NCBI GenBank assembly: GCA_963931865.1
Contig: OZ007508.1
Span: 14,010,781 to 14,074,780, forward strand
Reading direction: 5' to 3'
Length of the DNA stretch: 64,000 bases
Source: Axinella damicornis
Lineage: Eukaryota > Porifera > Demospongiae > Axinellida > Axinellidae
Shown here: piece by piece, positions 53,538 through 63,984 of the stretch
How the letters are laid out: every line of letters begins with the position of its first letter
How positions within the stretch are numbered: the stretch's first letter is position 1
The notes under the pieces: model-generated
Databases searched by the model: none
What the model saw: only the letters and a program-made list of their open reading frames with translations
Told to the model about the DNA's origin: nothing
Position numbers and translations under genes: made by a program

Positions 53538-56500
53538 CTGTAAGTATGTATGTATGTGTGTGTGTGTGTGGTAAGCATAGGTCAAAACCAATTCAGTAGA
53601 GATGGCAGGAAGCAATGTTAGTGTAAACACAAAGGGTGGAGCTACGAACAATAATGACAGAGTACTTCCAAAATCAAGTACCTGACTTAATGCTTGGCAA
53701 TTACAGAGCTGTTAATTGCCGAGCGCCTTAGCGCGAGGCAACTAATCGTACAGCGTAGTCACATCACGTCTGTATATATTGAAATTCCGTCACACTTTAA
53801 CTGCGCGGGACAGGGGGTGGTTGCATCGCTGCGGTTTCTGTGGGCTCGATAGCCACGTGCATCTATAAAGGGAAAAGGACACTGCCTCAGAAAAGAGAGT
53901 AAGGCAAAGGAGAGAGAGTCTGACAGATTGACGAAGAAGTGATGTATACAATGTACCAGGAGAGTTTAGCGGAGACAAGTAAGACAAACGTTTAGTCTAG
54001 GCCATGCATGGTACATATAGAGTGTTGACAGTGTCGAAGGGTGTAGAACTGCACTAACGTCTTCGTATTCTTCCTGGCAACGCTTAGCCATCTTCAACCT
54101 CAATTCAGCAACTTCGCACAACTTCGAACAACTAAACTTCGCATGCTGAACTCGTTTTTCTTCCACAGGAAACCACGCCTACTATTACAGATTGTGAGCG
54201 TGCGTGAGGCACAGATACTGCACTGCGCATGCATATTCCTAGTCTTACTGTAGTAATGTTATCTCCCAACATGACAGTAATTAACCTCCTCTAGATCTAC
54301 CAATACACTGGAACACATACACAGCACAGCCTAGAAAGCTGTTAGCTTCTCTTATAGTAGTAGACTTTAATGTCAGACCACTGATCCCCCCCCCCCCCCC
54401 CCCCTTCACATAAGGCTTCATTTTCACAAATGTCAGGGAGCCAAAGTGCTGCCTCGCAAAGTCAGAGAGCCACCAAGCCAACCCAGGCTTTTAAGAAATT
54501 ACCATCATTTGTGCCAGATTAGAAATTACACTCCTGGTAGGGGAAAAATTGTGCCGCGTAAATAAATAATATAATTAATTAATATAATGTTTGAGTACTT
54601 AGGATTGGCCTACAGAGATTCTGACTACACCGCCGTGATCGCTATCATGTACTGACCTGAACGTAAAAAGTTGGTGCTGAAACTCACCTTGGTGGTGGAG
54701 ATATGAGCGCTTTTGTTTCGCCGTGGCCGCCATTGCTCGAGTGCTCTCTTTGACTTCCGGCGGCAGTACCGTTCTTAGGCAAGGCACACGAAGATTCTGA
54801 CCACATGGCCGTGATCGCTGTCGTTCACTGACGCTTGCATGCCAAAACTCACCGTGCTGGCAAAGTTGTGAGTGCTGTAATAATGTCTTGTCTTCCTTTT
54901 GGTCGCCATTGCTCGCGATCGACTGAGCGTGGGTGCCACGTGGCATGTGCGTTAATTGGAACGTACTGCGCTTGCGCTACGGCAAGTCGCAACCGGGGTT
55001 GCAACACAGCTACTTTATGAATGGATTTACTTGGTACTCGAGAGCACTCTAAATAATTTCAGATCTTCCCTATATACAGCTATCATGGTACTCACTTATG
55101 TGTAATAATTGGAACGAACTGTCACACTTAGCTTCTGCTACCGTTTAACCGCGGCTACCAGGAGTGCGGTTGCCCCTCGATACATTTCAGAAAAATTGCT
55201 AAATGCAATGCATTATACTATATTAATTGCTGCAAGAGCACGTGTGTGAGTGCTATGGCTGCTAAGTATGCCGGTACAGCCTTCGGCCTCTGCCAATTCA
55301 TTGGACTTCAAGTGCGGAGCCACTCAAGAAACCCAAGCAGGGATCGCGGAGACCTCAAAAGGTAGTAGAGCAGGTTGATTTAGCAAGTAACAACAGCAAA
55401 CACTCACCATCTCCGCTGAAAGATGCCGTTGCCAGCTTTCTGCAGCTTCTGCTTGTGCTATTTACATCAGTAACTGTGCCCAATGTGAGCCGCTTCATGG
55501 AATTGACACAAAATATTGTGCTTACAGTATTACATGGCCCACTTCTGATTGACCAGACTGAACCAAAATGGTGGTGTGTTGTGGCCAAAATGAAAACAAA
55601 AGCATTCATAACTGCAACCATGGTGAACCTACATTATTTTCCCTTCCACTGAAAGGAGGATTAGTTGAGGAATTTAAGTTTCAATCATACAAGGGGCAAC
55701 CGCACTCAGGACTGGTAGCTGTGTTGCAACCGGATGCAGCTTGGCTGGTTGCGCAAGCTAGGTATTGCAGCTCATTCCAATTAACGCACATGTGGGGACC
55801 ATGCTCGGTCGATGGAGTCAGCAATGGCGGCCAAACGGAAGACAAGAACTTATTACAGCACTCACAACTTCGCCAGCACTGTGAGTTTAGGCATGTGAGC
55901 ATCAGTGGACGACAGCGATCACACCTGTGTGGTCAGAATCTTTGTGGGGCCTGCGTAAGAGCTGTACTGGCGACGAACTCCGAAGAGAGTGATCGAGCGA
56001 TGGTGGCCGACGGCACTACATAAGCGCTTGTATCTCCACCACCAAGGTGAGTTTCAGCACCAAAATTGTACGGTGAGGACAGTGCATGATAGCGACCACG
56101 ACGGTGTAGTCAGAATCTTTCTGCGCCATTCCTAAGTAGTCAAACGTTATTTATTTTTACATTAGGTTCGATTATGTATTTATTTATCGAGGGGCAACCG
56201 CACTCCTGGTAGCCGCGTTGCAACCGGTTGCAACTCGACGGTAGCGCAAGCTAGGTATTGAGGGACCAGGACATGTCTGAGGCTAGCACAATTCCAAGGT
56301 ATAGAATCTGATGACATGACTCTCTATCGCACCATTTATGACCAAGCTGACTACAACATACTTCAGGATGATGTTACAGCTATTTCTCAGTGGGTGGATG
56401 ACAACTACTTGACTTTACACACTGGAAAAGCTTGCCTGATGTTTGTTACTTGCAGGCATTCACTTTCTAATCCCCCACCTCCGCTGTATATGGGCACTTC

Positions 56501-59500
56501 AGAATCTCCTTTAAGGTTATGGGATATATACTCGTGCGCGTGTCGTGAGAAATGTATTGGGAAATGTATACTTAAGCTCGCTAACCAAGAATCTCTGGTA
56601 CGAACAGCGTGAGCAACTTGATTTTAGAGGTGGAGGGGCGCTGTCACAAGGTGCAGGGCATGATGGAAGCTTTTACCGATATGCTGTATAGCCTTGCAAA
56701 AACTAGCACTTCAGTTTACCAAAAAGCTGTATTTACCGCTTTTCTCGAGCAAGACAGTAGATAAATTTGCCAGGGATTATGCTATCAAAAAAAGCTTCCG
56801 TCATGCCCTGCACCTTGTGACAGCGCACCTCCACCGCCAGAATCAAGTTGCTCACACTCTTCGTACCAGAGATTCTTGGTTAGCGAGCTTAAGTATACAT
56901 TTCCCTATACATTTCGCACGGCGCGCGCACGAGTATCCCATAACTCCAGGTCAACCCAGTCATGCTATACGGAGAAATTCGAGTTGCAACATCATTGATG
57001 TATAATATTAATCCTACATCTATAATATAATAGTTCTATACTATACGGTACGCATATACCACTTGGTTAACCAATCAGATTGGTATTACATTTTTAACGC
57101 ACATGCCACGTGAGGACCATGGTCGGTCGTCAGTCGACGTCCAGATTGATTGAGCTGAGTCAGCAATGGTGGCCCAAGGAAAAGACAAGAAACTCTTACA
57201 GCGCTCACAACTTCGCCAGCACGGTGAGTTTTGGCATGTTAGCGTCAGTGAATGACAGCGATCACGGCCGTGTAGTCAGAATCTTCGTGTGCCTTTCCTA
57301 AGAACGCTACTGCCACCGGAAGTCGGAGAGCGCTCGAGCAATGGCGGCCACGGTGAGACAAAAGCGCTCATAGCTCCATCACCAAGGTGAGTTTCAGGAC
57401 CAAAATTGTACGGTGAGGACAGTGCATGCTAGCGATCACGACGATGCAGTCAGAATCTTTGTAGGCCATTCCTAAGTACTCAAACGTTAATTGTTTACTT
57501 TATTTACGCGGCACAATTTTTCCCCTACCAGGAGTGTAATTACGCGGCACAATTTTTCCCCTACCAGGAGTGAAATTATTTTAGTGAACATCACTTACGA
57601 TTGAGTTGAACAGAAATGTTAGCAGACTTCCCATTGAAGCTGGCTAGACAAGTGTAGTCGCCTGCTGAGATCTGGGATATCTGCACGATGCTGGTCCTTG
57701 TTCCATCAGCAACCCACATCTGGGAGAGGGTGATCCCAGGTGGAGAGGTCCACTGCCACTGGAAGGAACCCTCATCGGCCACAGTACAGGAGAGGTTGGC
57801 AGCTGATACCACATTGTCCAGCCTTGGCAGAAGAATTGGTTCCATAGAGATGAAGGTGATATTGGTTGTAGGTAGGGACACTATTGAGAAAGGAGAATCC
57901 TTATTTCACAATAATCTTTCCTGCAATCTCAGTACAGCAGTTTGTCATTTCGTATTCCTCTCCCCCTCCCACACTTGGCAACATACTCAGAGTCACATGG
58001 TATTAAGCACAACTCACTCATAGGCACATAGCTATTATAGAGTATGTATCAAGCGGCCACCACGTATCAAGCACTCTTCAGGCAAAAGTTCTTCATAGGG
58101 TTCAAAAGCAGTCTGGACCAACCCATCACACAAGTCTTGAGCAGCCATTTCTAAGGTTTTACATTCAGACATTTTAGATTTGCAGTGAAGTATCAACTAC
58201 GGTGTGCTTTCACTACCGAGCGTTTCTTCTCAAAGACTTCACGAAGATGCGCAATCGACTTCTTACGTGGAAAATAACTTATATATATTCATAGCTGGTC
58301 ATTGATATTCCGCAGTGTCTATATAGCGCTTGTTGTGCTAGATGTTCAATGGGTGGGCGGATAGTACATGCTTAATTGGTCTGAGTATGTATCTACCACC
58401 CACCCTGTGTTCTAATGCCCCCAAACCATGGGTGCTTGATAGCCTCGTTCCCAGGTCCCGTCCGAAAAGTCGGAAAGGGGCCTGGTGGTACTTCCATGTT
58501 AAATCTGTCGCTGCTGTACACGTCATCAAACGCGTGCTATGGTAGGACACACCTTATTTCAAACATCAGATCAGCTGACTATCACCGTCACAAAGACTAA
58601 TGTGGAACCCAAGAGAGCGTTGTTTCACAGTATATCGGTTGATCGGGACTCCAGCTAGTGCTGATAGATGGTCGGGAAGTTTGTCGCGATGACCCATAAG
58701 CGTAAACAGCGCTCTCCGATTTCGATCGTCCAGCCATCTCCCGCAAACACGACAGCACTTCTTCACGAAGGAAAGAGACGAAGACGCCGCAGTCTGGAGT
58801 GGCAAAGTAAGCTCTATAATGATCTGCATGGTCCGTTTTGTGCTGTATAATACTAGTCAACACTTTGTCTCACGTGAAGGGATCACGTTCGCGCATGGTT
58901 TCGTTTAGAAATCTGATTGGCTCCTCTTGAATTTGTGAGGCATAGTCGTCAGAAATTATACGGAAGCGCTACCAGGCCCCTTTCTGATTTTCGGATGGGG
59001 CCTGGAACAAGGCTAGGGTGCTTGATACATACTCTACGATATTCGAAATGAAGTGCACTTCCTCATCAAGGAATGTCATTCTCACTTATAGGTGCATATT
59101 TCCTTCATACATGTGAAGATATATAGGTGCATGCGCCTAATCACAAGCAACTATATAATTATGGTAATAGCCTTGTCCCCAGGTTTTAGCCACCTCCAGG
59201 TTTTGATTGCCTGCAGCATGCAAATATTCAAATGTGGAAGAAGAAGGCCAGGGAGATCTGGTCATGTGTGTCGTCAGGTAGACTGATGTGGTAGAAACAC
59301 AGGGGGCAGTCCTCGTCCATACAGTGACAGTGAGTGCACACTCACAGCCTAACCCACGGAAAGCAGTCTCCTCCAAGTCACTAGGCTCAAGTGCAGCATG
59401 CCCGTATAGGAAGCAATTTTCGGTTGGAACGGCAGCGAAAGCTTGAACAGTGTAGGCACTGTTGAAGCATGTTATGCAAGGTTGAAGTGCATGAAGCACA

Positions 59501-62500
59501 TATGTTAGGGGGGTCTGCGTGCATAACTTCTGGGGATGCTCCCCCAGAAAATTTGATGTTCTGAGATTGATTCTGGGTCACTTTTTGCAATATCAGCAAG
59601 GTACTAATTCAGTATACTAGTTGTACGAACTCCACCGATCGTTTTCAACGAATCGGAATGATCCCTGTGGTCATGGAGCATCATGAGATCATGTGTGTCT
59701 GCTACAGAGACTTTATTATAATACAGCAACATCTTATTCTGCTTAAACGCAGTCACACAAGGCAACAAGCGTGGCAGTAAGCCAAGTCATTCGCCTTGGC
59801 ATAGTACAACCAGGCCCACTGATTAAACCAAGACTGCTGGTATGATCGCCATATGATTTTTTTTTCCCCGAAAGCCTGCCTTAGAAAAACGAAATTACTT
59901 TGTATTTCCGCGATCAAACGCCGTCCTTGATTAGAGACCGCCTCTAAAAATAGCCGCACCTCCAGTAGGGATGAACGAAATGAACACTGCATTTGTTTAG
60001 TAGCTGCTGTTATAGCGCTAGTATGTATTGTAATAGCACATCAGTAACCTCACGTGGATGATCGATGGCCGAGTGAAGTGCTTGTCTAGTACTCGAGGAG
60101 GGAAGCGAACGTGACCATTTAGCTGTCAGGATGAAGAGAGGAGAATAGATTGTTGGACATGCACTCCGAGAGCTGTCAAGGAAAGTTTGGCATTTCCTGA
60201 GGCATGGATGGTGATTCACGTGTGACCGGCAAAGCCTTTCACGAAATTAATGGCTCGACAGTTTCCTACCGTTTTTCGTGATGATTAGGGTACTGAAGCA
60301 AAACTTCAAGCTTCTTTTGTCATGCTACATACACAGACTCCAATCCATTTCTGTTAAAAACGCCTTCCTTGATTAGTGGCAGCCCTCGAGATAGTAGCCG
60401 CAGTTAATCACGTGATGAAGGAAATAGTAGCCATTAGAGCTGCAACGATATTGTGTTTGGCTGTATAGATACAAGTGTAAAAAACATTAAAAATGTATGG
60501 AGATGTAGGGATAACAGAACAGCAAAAAGTATGAAAACAAGCAGGGATGATGGCATAAAACAGTTCAGTATACAACACCATCTTACATATCTTTCCCCAT
60601 CCCATAATACATGTATAATGAGAAAAGTATGTAGGGTGTTGTATACTGAACTGTTTTATGCCATCATCCCTGCTTGTTTTCATACTTTTTGCTGTTCTGT
60701 TATCCCTACATCTCCATACATTTTTAATGTTTTTCACACTTGTTTACCTCATTTTTATAGCAGCATACTTGATAGCATTCACTCCGCACACAGTACACAA
60801 TTTTGAGTTCAAAGTTCAAAGTTGCTCTACGCATGCGCACATATGAAGAAAATGGCGTCGCACATGAAGCCATAGTTATCGAGTGGGCGGTTTCAAGCGC
60901 CTCGTGAGACTTCGAAGTAGCCAAAAAGCGATGGGGTCGCGCACTGCTCAGTGTAAAATGCTGCTGTTTTGAGCAAACACCGTCGTGAGGGAGTCAGCCA
61001 AATTTGAACTAGCCCGTCTGAAGAAAGAAGAAGAAGAAAACCGATTTTGGCGGTTTGGCGACTTTTTGGCGCGGTACTTTCGCGACGGTTATTCATGACA
61101 CTGGGAGTCTTCTGGGCCAGGAAAACACTCGAAGACGAATAGTAAGTTGTCATAAAGGCTTATTTGCCGCCCGTTTTTGAGATTTGGAGAGATTTGGGAA
61201 GATTTTTTTGTATTAGCTTCAATTACGTGTCCGTTGTATCCCTACATATAGAGTCTACCGACTCTATGATATTGCACCTGATGTATTGCGATATATTGAC
61301 GTATTGCGATACACCGACATATGTTAAGCTGAAGGACAGGTCAGAGTGAGGAATGTATGAAAGAGGTCGTTACTGTCATTACAACTCCATGTTTACAAGT
61401 GATGCCGTTTTGGATGGGTATTGAAATTTTAAAATCGATATATTGCGATATATCACGATATTTCGATATATCAATACTGTAATAGGATGTATTGATATCA
61501 TATTGTGACTGTCAGTATTGCGATATATCGATATGCCGATATATTGTTGCAGCTCTAGTAGCCATGGCATTTGATCGTGAAAAATGGTACCAGACAGCTG
61601 GTGAGGAGTCCTTTAGAAGAAAGATCCAGCACAACAAGCCGAACTGCATGCATGCATGACATTTTGAGTGCCCCCATGTGGGTGCCACACTCCCAATTGT
61701 ATATCTAGCTCAAATTATAAGGCGACGAAAAAAAGTGGTATGGCCTCAAACCTACCAACCATACCAGCCATGCACACTGGCCCACACACACACAGACACA
61801 CACACAGACACAGGCTCTTTTGGCTAGAAAATGTAGTCCAGGGGGACCGGTGCAGCAACTGTCATGGAAGATTGGCGCTCATGAGTGGTAGCCAAGAGAG
61901 CCACTTTTCATTCAGTGATCTGTACTTTCCACAGAACCTTTAAAATGCAGTCTATGGCGATTCATTCCAGGGCTGTGCCTACTTTACATTGCTGATGGCA
62001 ATTGCAGCCTACAGTTTTGTCACTGACAAAGTTAAGGCACTAGAACTGGTAGATCTAGACCTGCTCACAATGCATCAACAGTATAGTCATGGAAGGAAAC
62101 TTTGCATGGAGAGCTAGCTGTAAACCCACTGGCAGTACACACTCATGAAGTATTTGTTATCCACATTCATGGTGGTAGTGGTGACACTCAATTCACTATT
62201 TCCACATTGGTGGTGGGAGAGGGTGGAGGTGGCATAAAGCCACTACAGATATTGCTAATGCCTATCAATTACCATACTTATGCTATCACACTGAGGCTGT
62301 ATATAATACACTGATATACACATGCATACCTGCTTCTCCACCACAGAGTTGGATTTCACTCAGGAGGATCCAGTCTATCAGGCTGGTCTCTGCTGGGAAT
62401 GTGAAGCAGATGCGAAAGTATCTGTAATCAGGAATGCTATCCTGATCTGTTGTGACCGCCAGTGAGACATTTCGAAGAGTTCTATCATCCTGACTCAGAT

Positions 62501-62866
62501 CTTGGTTGCCAACAATGGTATGAGACAAGGGTCCATCTGGTTTGAAGAGATTGGTATCACTCCAGAAGAGCTCAGCAGGAGGCAGTCCAATTCCACTTGA
62601 TGGGATGTTGTAGAAGAACAGATTCACTTGCCTCACTTTAGTCGGTGACATGACAGGAAAGGTGAAAACAATGTTGACCTCTCTGTCCCACGCAAAGACT
62701 TTACTGGTATCGAGTTCTGCACTCCCAGTGTCATTGTCTAACAGTACTACATCACCTGGGCAACTGAGTATACCAATATCTGTGAAACAGCTTGGAACAG
62801 TAGTGGGGCTGTTGTTGTTCGCAATAGGAATTGGATTTGGGGTTATGGTATACGTGCTCACTGGTA
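51814..62866 (-). CDS. RTK gene 3: diverged DDR-like receptor tyrosine kinase, partial (signal exon not in window)
   Basis: Visible coding exons are 62866-62330, 57880-57599 and 53537-51814, totalling 2543 nt; one base from a missing upstream exon completes 848 codons. All junctions are phase 1. The protein has the DS-like module and one Ig domain, then goes straight into a Ser/Pro/Ile/Met repeat stalk, TM and kinase; the V-type Ig exon of genes 1 and 2 was not found between 53.5 and 57.6 kb. The kinase keeps all catalytic residues and is closer to DDR wording than genes 1 and 2 (RFVHRDLATRNCLVG, SDYYQIRG, LPIRWMANE). The tail (SLHAYSDIP) is unlike the other two. The signal exon is either beyond 64000 or lost. 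Confidence 0.83.
54525..55180. repeat. Repeat family R, inverted copy in gene 3 intron
   Basis: Reverse orientation: begins ATTACACTCCTGGTAGGGGA and ends GGAGTGCGGTTGCCCCTCGA. Contains both GATCACGGC-type blocks. Extra sequence near 55000-55130 is not in the other copies. Confidence 0.62.
55692..56262. repeat. Repeat family R, plus-orientation copy and a truncated second start
   Basis: 55692-56165 follows the family order. At 56188 a second family start (GAGGGGCAACCGCACTCCTG) runs only to the GCGCAAGCTAGGTATTG block, then breaks off into the LINE fragment. Confidence 0.6.
56289..56520 (+). pseudogene. LINE-type reverse transcriptase fragment
   Basis: One frame reads SDDMTLYRTIYDQADYNILQ, then ISQWVDDNYLTLHTGKACLM, as in the RT palm region just after the catalytic YADD of CR1/L2-like elements (here S-DD). 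It is cut at its 3' side by the foldback at 56519-56954 and at its 5' side by the R repeat start. Confidence 0.66.
56519..56954. mobile_element. Foldback element inserted in the LINE fragment
   Basis: Arms of about 165 bases (starting TTAAGGTTATGGGATATATA on the left; right arm inverted) contain GGTACGAAnAGnGTGAGCAA and CAAGGTGCAGGGCATGANGG. The end resembles the TTAA element at 63031-63730 (TTAAGGTTACGGGATACC). The internal frame is a by-product of the arms. Confidence 0.65.
57092..57576. repeat. Repeat family R copy ending beside the gene 3 Ig-exon donor
   Basis: The copy begins at the TTAACGCACATGCCACGTG block. Its 36-base end (TTACGCGGCACAATTTTTCC...) is tandemly doubled. It stops about 22 bases short of the GTAAGTG donor of exon 3 on the other strand. 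Confidence 0.6.
57599..57880 (-). CDS. RTK gene 3 exon 3: Ig-like domain
   Basis: 282 nt; Ig landmarks are NLSCTVA, FQWQWT and AGDYTCLAS. Acceptor CAATAG|TGTCC, donor AATC|GTAAGTG. An interspersed repeat copy ends only about 22 bases beyond the donor, so the start of the intron consists mostly of repeat DNA. Confidence 0.85.
58439..59008. mobile_element. Mutator-like element with 10-bp target duplication (TAGCCTCGTTCCCAGG ends)
   Basis: Inverted ends of about 50 bases (TAGCCTCGTTCCCAGGTCCC; right end GGGGCCTGGAACAAGGCTA), flanked by GGGTGCTTGA on both sides. Same end family as the RecQ-carrying elements at 3396-4179 and 5042-5646. The cargo is a Cys-containing frame on the minus strand. Confidence 0.75.
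58566..58829 (-). pseudogene. Cys/zinc-finger-like fragment inside the Mutator-like element
   Basis: The frame includes FVKKCCRVCGRWLDDRNRR, then ALFTLMGHRDKLPDHLSALA; a CRVCG followed by an RRALF and amphipathic segment resembles the N-terminal part of ZAD-like zinc modules, from memory. The second Cys pair is not seen, and the frame crosses no intact start context. Treated as a captured fragment, not a gene. Confidence 0.35.
60435..61557. mobile_element. hAT-type non-autonomous element, 1123 bp, 8-bp target duplication
   Basis: Ends TAGAGCTGCAACGATAT and ATATTGTTGCAGCTCTA are inverted; perfect 8-bp duplication GTAGCCAT at 60427-60434 and 61558-61565. The right third is rich in CGATATATCG-type repeats (61430-61550). 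No transposase. A 250-base palindrome is nested near the left end. Confidence 0.82.
60475..60745. mobile_element. Near-perfect palindromic element nested in the hAT element
   Basis: Arms of about 110 bases (AAAACATTAAAAATGTATGG ... CAGTTCAGTATACAACACC) face each other around a short centre, so both strands give almost the same frame. Half copies lie in the 5' flanks of gene 1 (about 22438-22530) and gene 2 (about 45670-45711). Confidence 0.7.
61783..61812. repeat. CA/CAGA microsatellite
   Basis: ACACACACAGACACACACAC-type run in the gene 3 intron. Confidence 0.85.
62330..62866 (-). CDS. RTK gene 3 exon 2: DS-like module
   Basis: Acceptor TTTCCAG|TACCAG, donor GCAG|GTATGC, phase 1 at both ends. 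Conserved blocks: SCFTDIGILSCPGD, AWDREVNIVFTF, FFYNIPSSGIGLPPAELFW, GNQDLSQDDRTLRNVSLAVT, LIDWILLSEIQLCGGEAG. The intron on its 3' side retains sequence seen in intron 2 of genes 1 and 2 (AAGCCACTACAGATATTGC region), which supports common descent of the three genes. Confidence 0.82.
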
Positions 62867-63030
62867 CTGGAAACAAAAGAAAGAATGAGAAGTGGTTCAA
62901 CATTATCTACTGTAGTGCACTAGTACCATAGTCTCCTGCTAATTATTCGCCCTCTTTGAGTAAATGTTCTCCCCCTTTCAACCCCCAGATGCCCTGTTCA
63001 TGATAAACTAGTTGGTTGAAGTTTATAGCT
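62867..63030. other. Upstream flank of gene 3 DS-like exon (intron 1)
   Basis: Shares GAATGAGAAGTGGTTCA with intron 1 of gene 1 and then diverges. No signal-peptide exon like those at 21795-21885 and 45088-45181 is seen from here to 64000. Confidence 0.55.
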
Positions 63031-63730
63031 TAAGGTTACGGGATACCCAAATGTAATTAACGTCTGATTAATTAAGTGGGCGTGGCTTCCTAGTTTTACA
63101 ACTAATGTGGAGCTCGTTCTGGCTCACCCTAGTAAGCAAGGCTCACGCACTATGAAGTACAAGAGATGTATCATTGGATGCTGCGGAGATCAGCGGTATA
63201 AGCGCTAGGGCACATGCACTGCGTGCAGTTATCGTACGACTCTGTTACAAGGATTTTTTGACGTCAAATTTTGGAGATAGAAAGGGACATTCAGAGCACA
63301 AATCGTACTTTATCGAGACCTACCTTGCCGATAATGGTGACAGAGACCATAGTGAAAGCCTGGGGAGGTCTACGATGAGAGATAGAATCGACGGAAGTCG
63401 AAAGTGGAAGTCACAGAGGTCAAATCGTCCCCCTTTCAGCACGTACTACTTCACGGAAAGAGCCGACTATCGCTGTTCTGCTGTCTCTGGCACTGCAACA
63501 GGTACCTCACTTTCACTCGCGGTAACAGCGCACACCCTACACTGAACGGCAGCGAAGACGTTTGACGTCGAAAATCAGTGGCCATCACGAACACGTCTTC
63601 ACTATGGCAGGACAGCAGCTGCCTTGGTTTGGCGCATGCGTACAGGAAGTCACGCCAATTTAATTGGCCTAATACAGGAAGTCACGCCCACTTAATTACC
63701 TAATTAGTTATTGGGTATCCCGTAACCTTA
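63031..63730. mobile_element. 700-bp TIR element with TTAA flanks
   Basis: TTAA at the two edges (about 63030 and 63729), ends GGTTACGGGATACCC / GGGTATCCCGTAACC, and inner inverted ATTAAGTGGGCGTGnCTTCCT. Encloses a 123-codon plus-strand frame (63174-63545) with no domain I recognise. It lies upstream of the visible exons of gene 3. Confidence 0.72.
63174..63545 (+). CDS. Unrecognised 123-aa frame inside the TTAA element
   Basis: Open from ATG? the initiator codon is TTG in the tract (GTATCATTGGATGCTGCGG); the first ATG in frame is much further in. It is Ser/Arg-rich (SRKWKSQRSNRPPFSTYYFT) with one Cys pair late (YRCSAVSG). I do not recognise it. It may be a captured exon fragment or chance. 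Confidence 0.2.
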   Translation: MDAAEISGISARAHALRAVIVRLCYKDFLTSNFGDRKGHSEHKSYFIETYLADNGDRDHSESLGRSTMRDRIDGSRKWKSQRSNRPPFSTYYFTERADYRCSAVSGTATGTSLSLAVTAHTLH

Positions 63731-63984
63731 AGCTTTTAGCTTAGCGAACAAAGTTATAAGCCTGTTCTGTTTCCTCCTGAAGATGTTGACACGTCAGAAC
63801 CATCCAGTCCTTCCCTTCATCTCACTAGCATTGAAAACGCAAGTTATCTTGCTGCCAATGGTAGTACTAGCTGACTTGGGAAATGTCTCATGGTACATGA
63901 CCAATGTTGTTGCTATTTTGTCGTAATAGCTACAGCTAAGTCGTTTTTCATTCTCGCAACGTCCTTGCATTTGTGGGGGGCATA

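Larger units (their letters stand above)
53538..57598. other. Gene 3 intron between Ig exon and kinase exon
   Basis: 4.1 kb occupied mainly by four repeat-R copies or parts, the LINE fragment and a foldback. I searched for the V-Ig landmarks (VLTCEVYG, DTGRYVC) on the minus strand and saw none. A minus-strand frame at 53966-54166 is open but unrecognised. Confidence 0.65.
58036..59036. mobile_element. TA-type MITE (CTACGGTA family, inverted) split by a Mutator-like element
   Basis: Ends ATAGAGTATGTATCAAGC and GCTTGATACATACTCTACGA match the elements in the genes 1 and 2 introns, but the body is interrupted at GGGTGCTTGA by the 570-base element. Confidence 0.6.
57881..62329. other. Gene 3 intron between DS-like and Ig exons
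   Basis: 4.4 kb with the nested MITE pair near 58036-59036, the hAT-type element at 60435-61557 and a CA/CAGA microsatellite near 61783-61812. The 5' part keeps the conserved intron 2 run. Confidence 0.65.

Noticed and set aside
53387..53651. Frames overlapping the start of the gene 3 kinase exon in other phases
   Set aside because: Shadow frames of the 18-nt stalk repeat; the kinase frame is the only one that joins to the Ig exon in phase.
60408..60806. Nearly identical proteins of about 110 aa predicted on both strands
   Set aside because: Produced by a palindromic element: each strand reads the same arm. No conserved domain.
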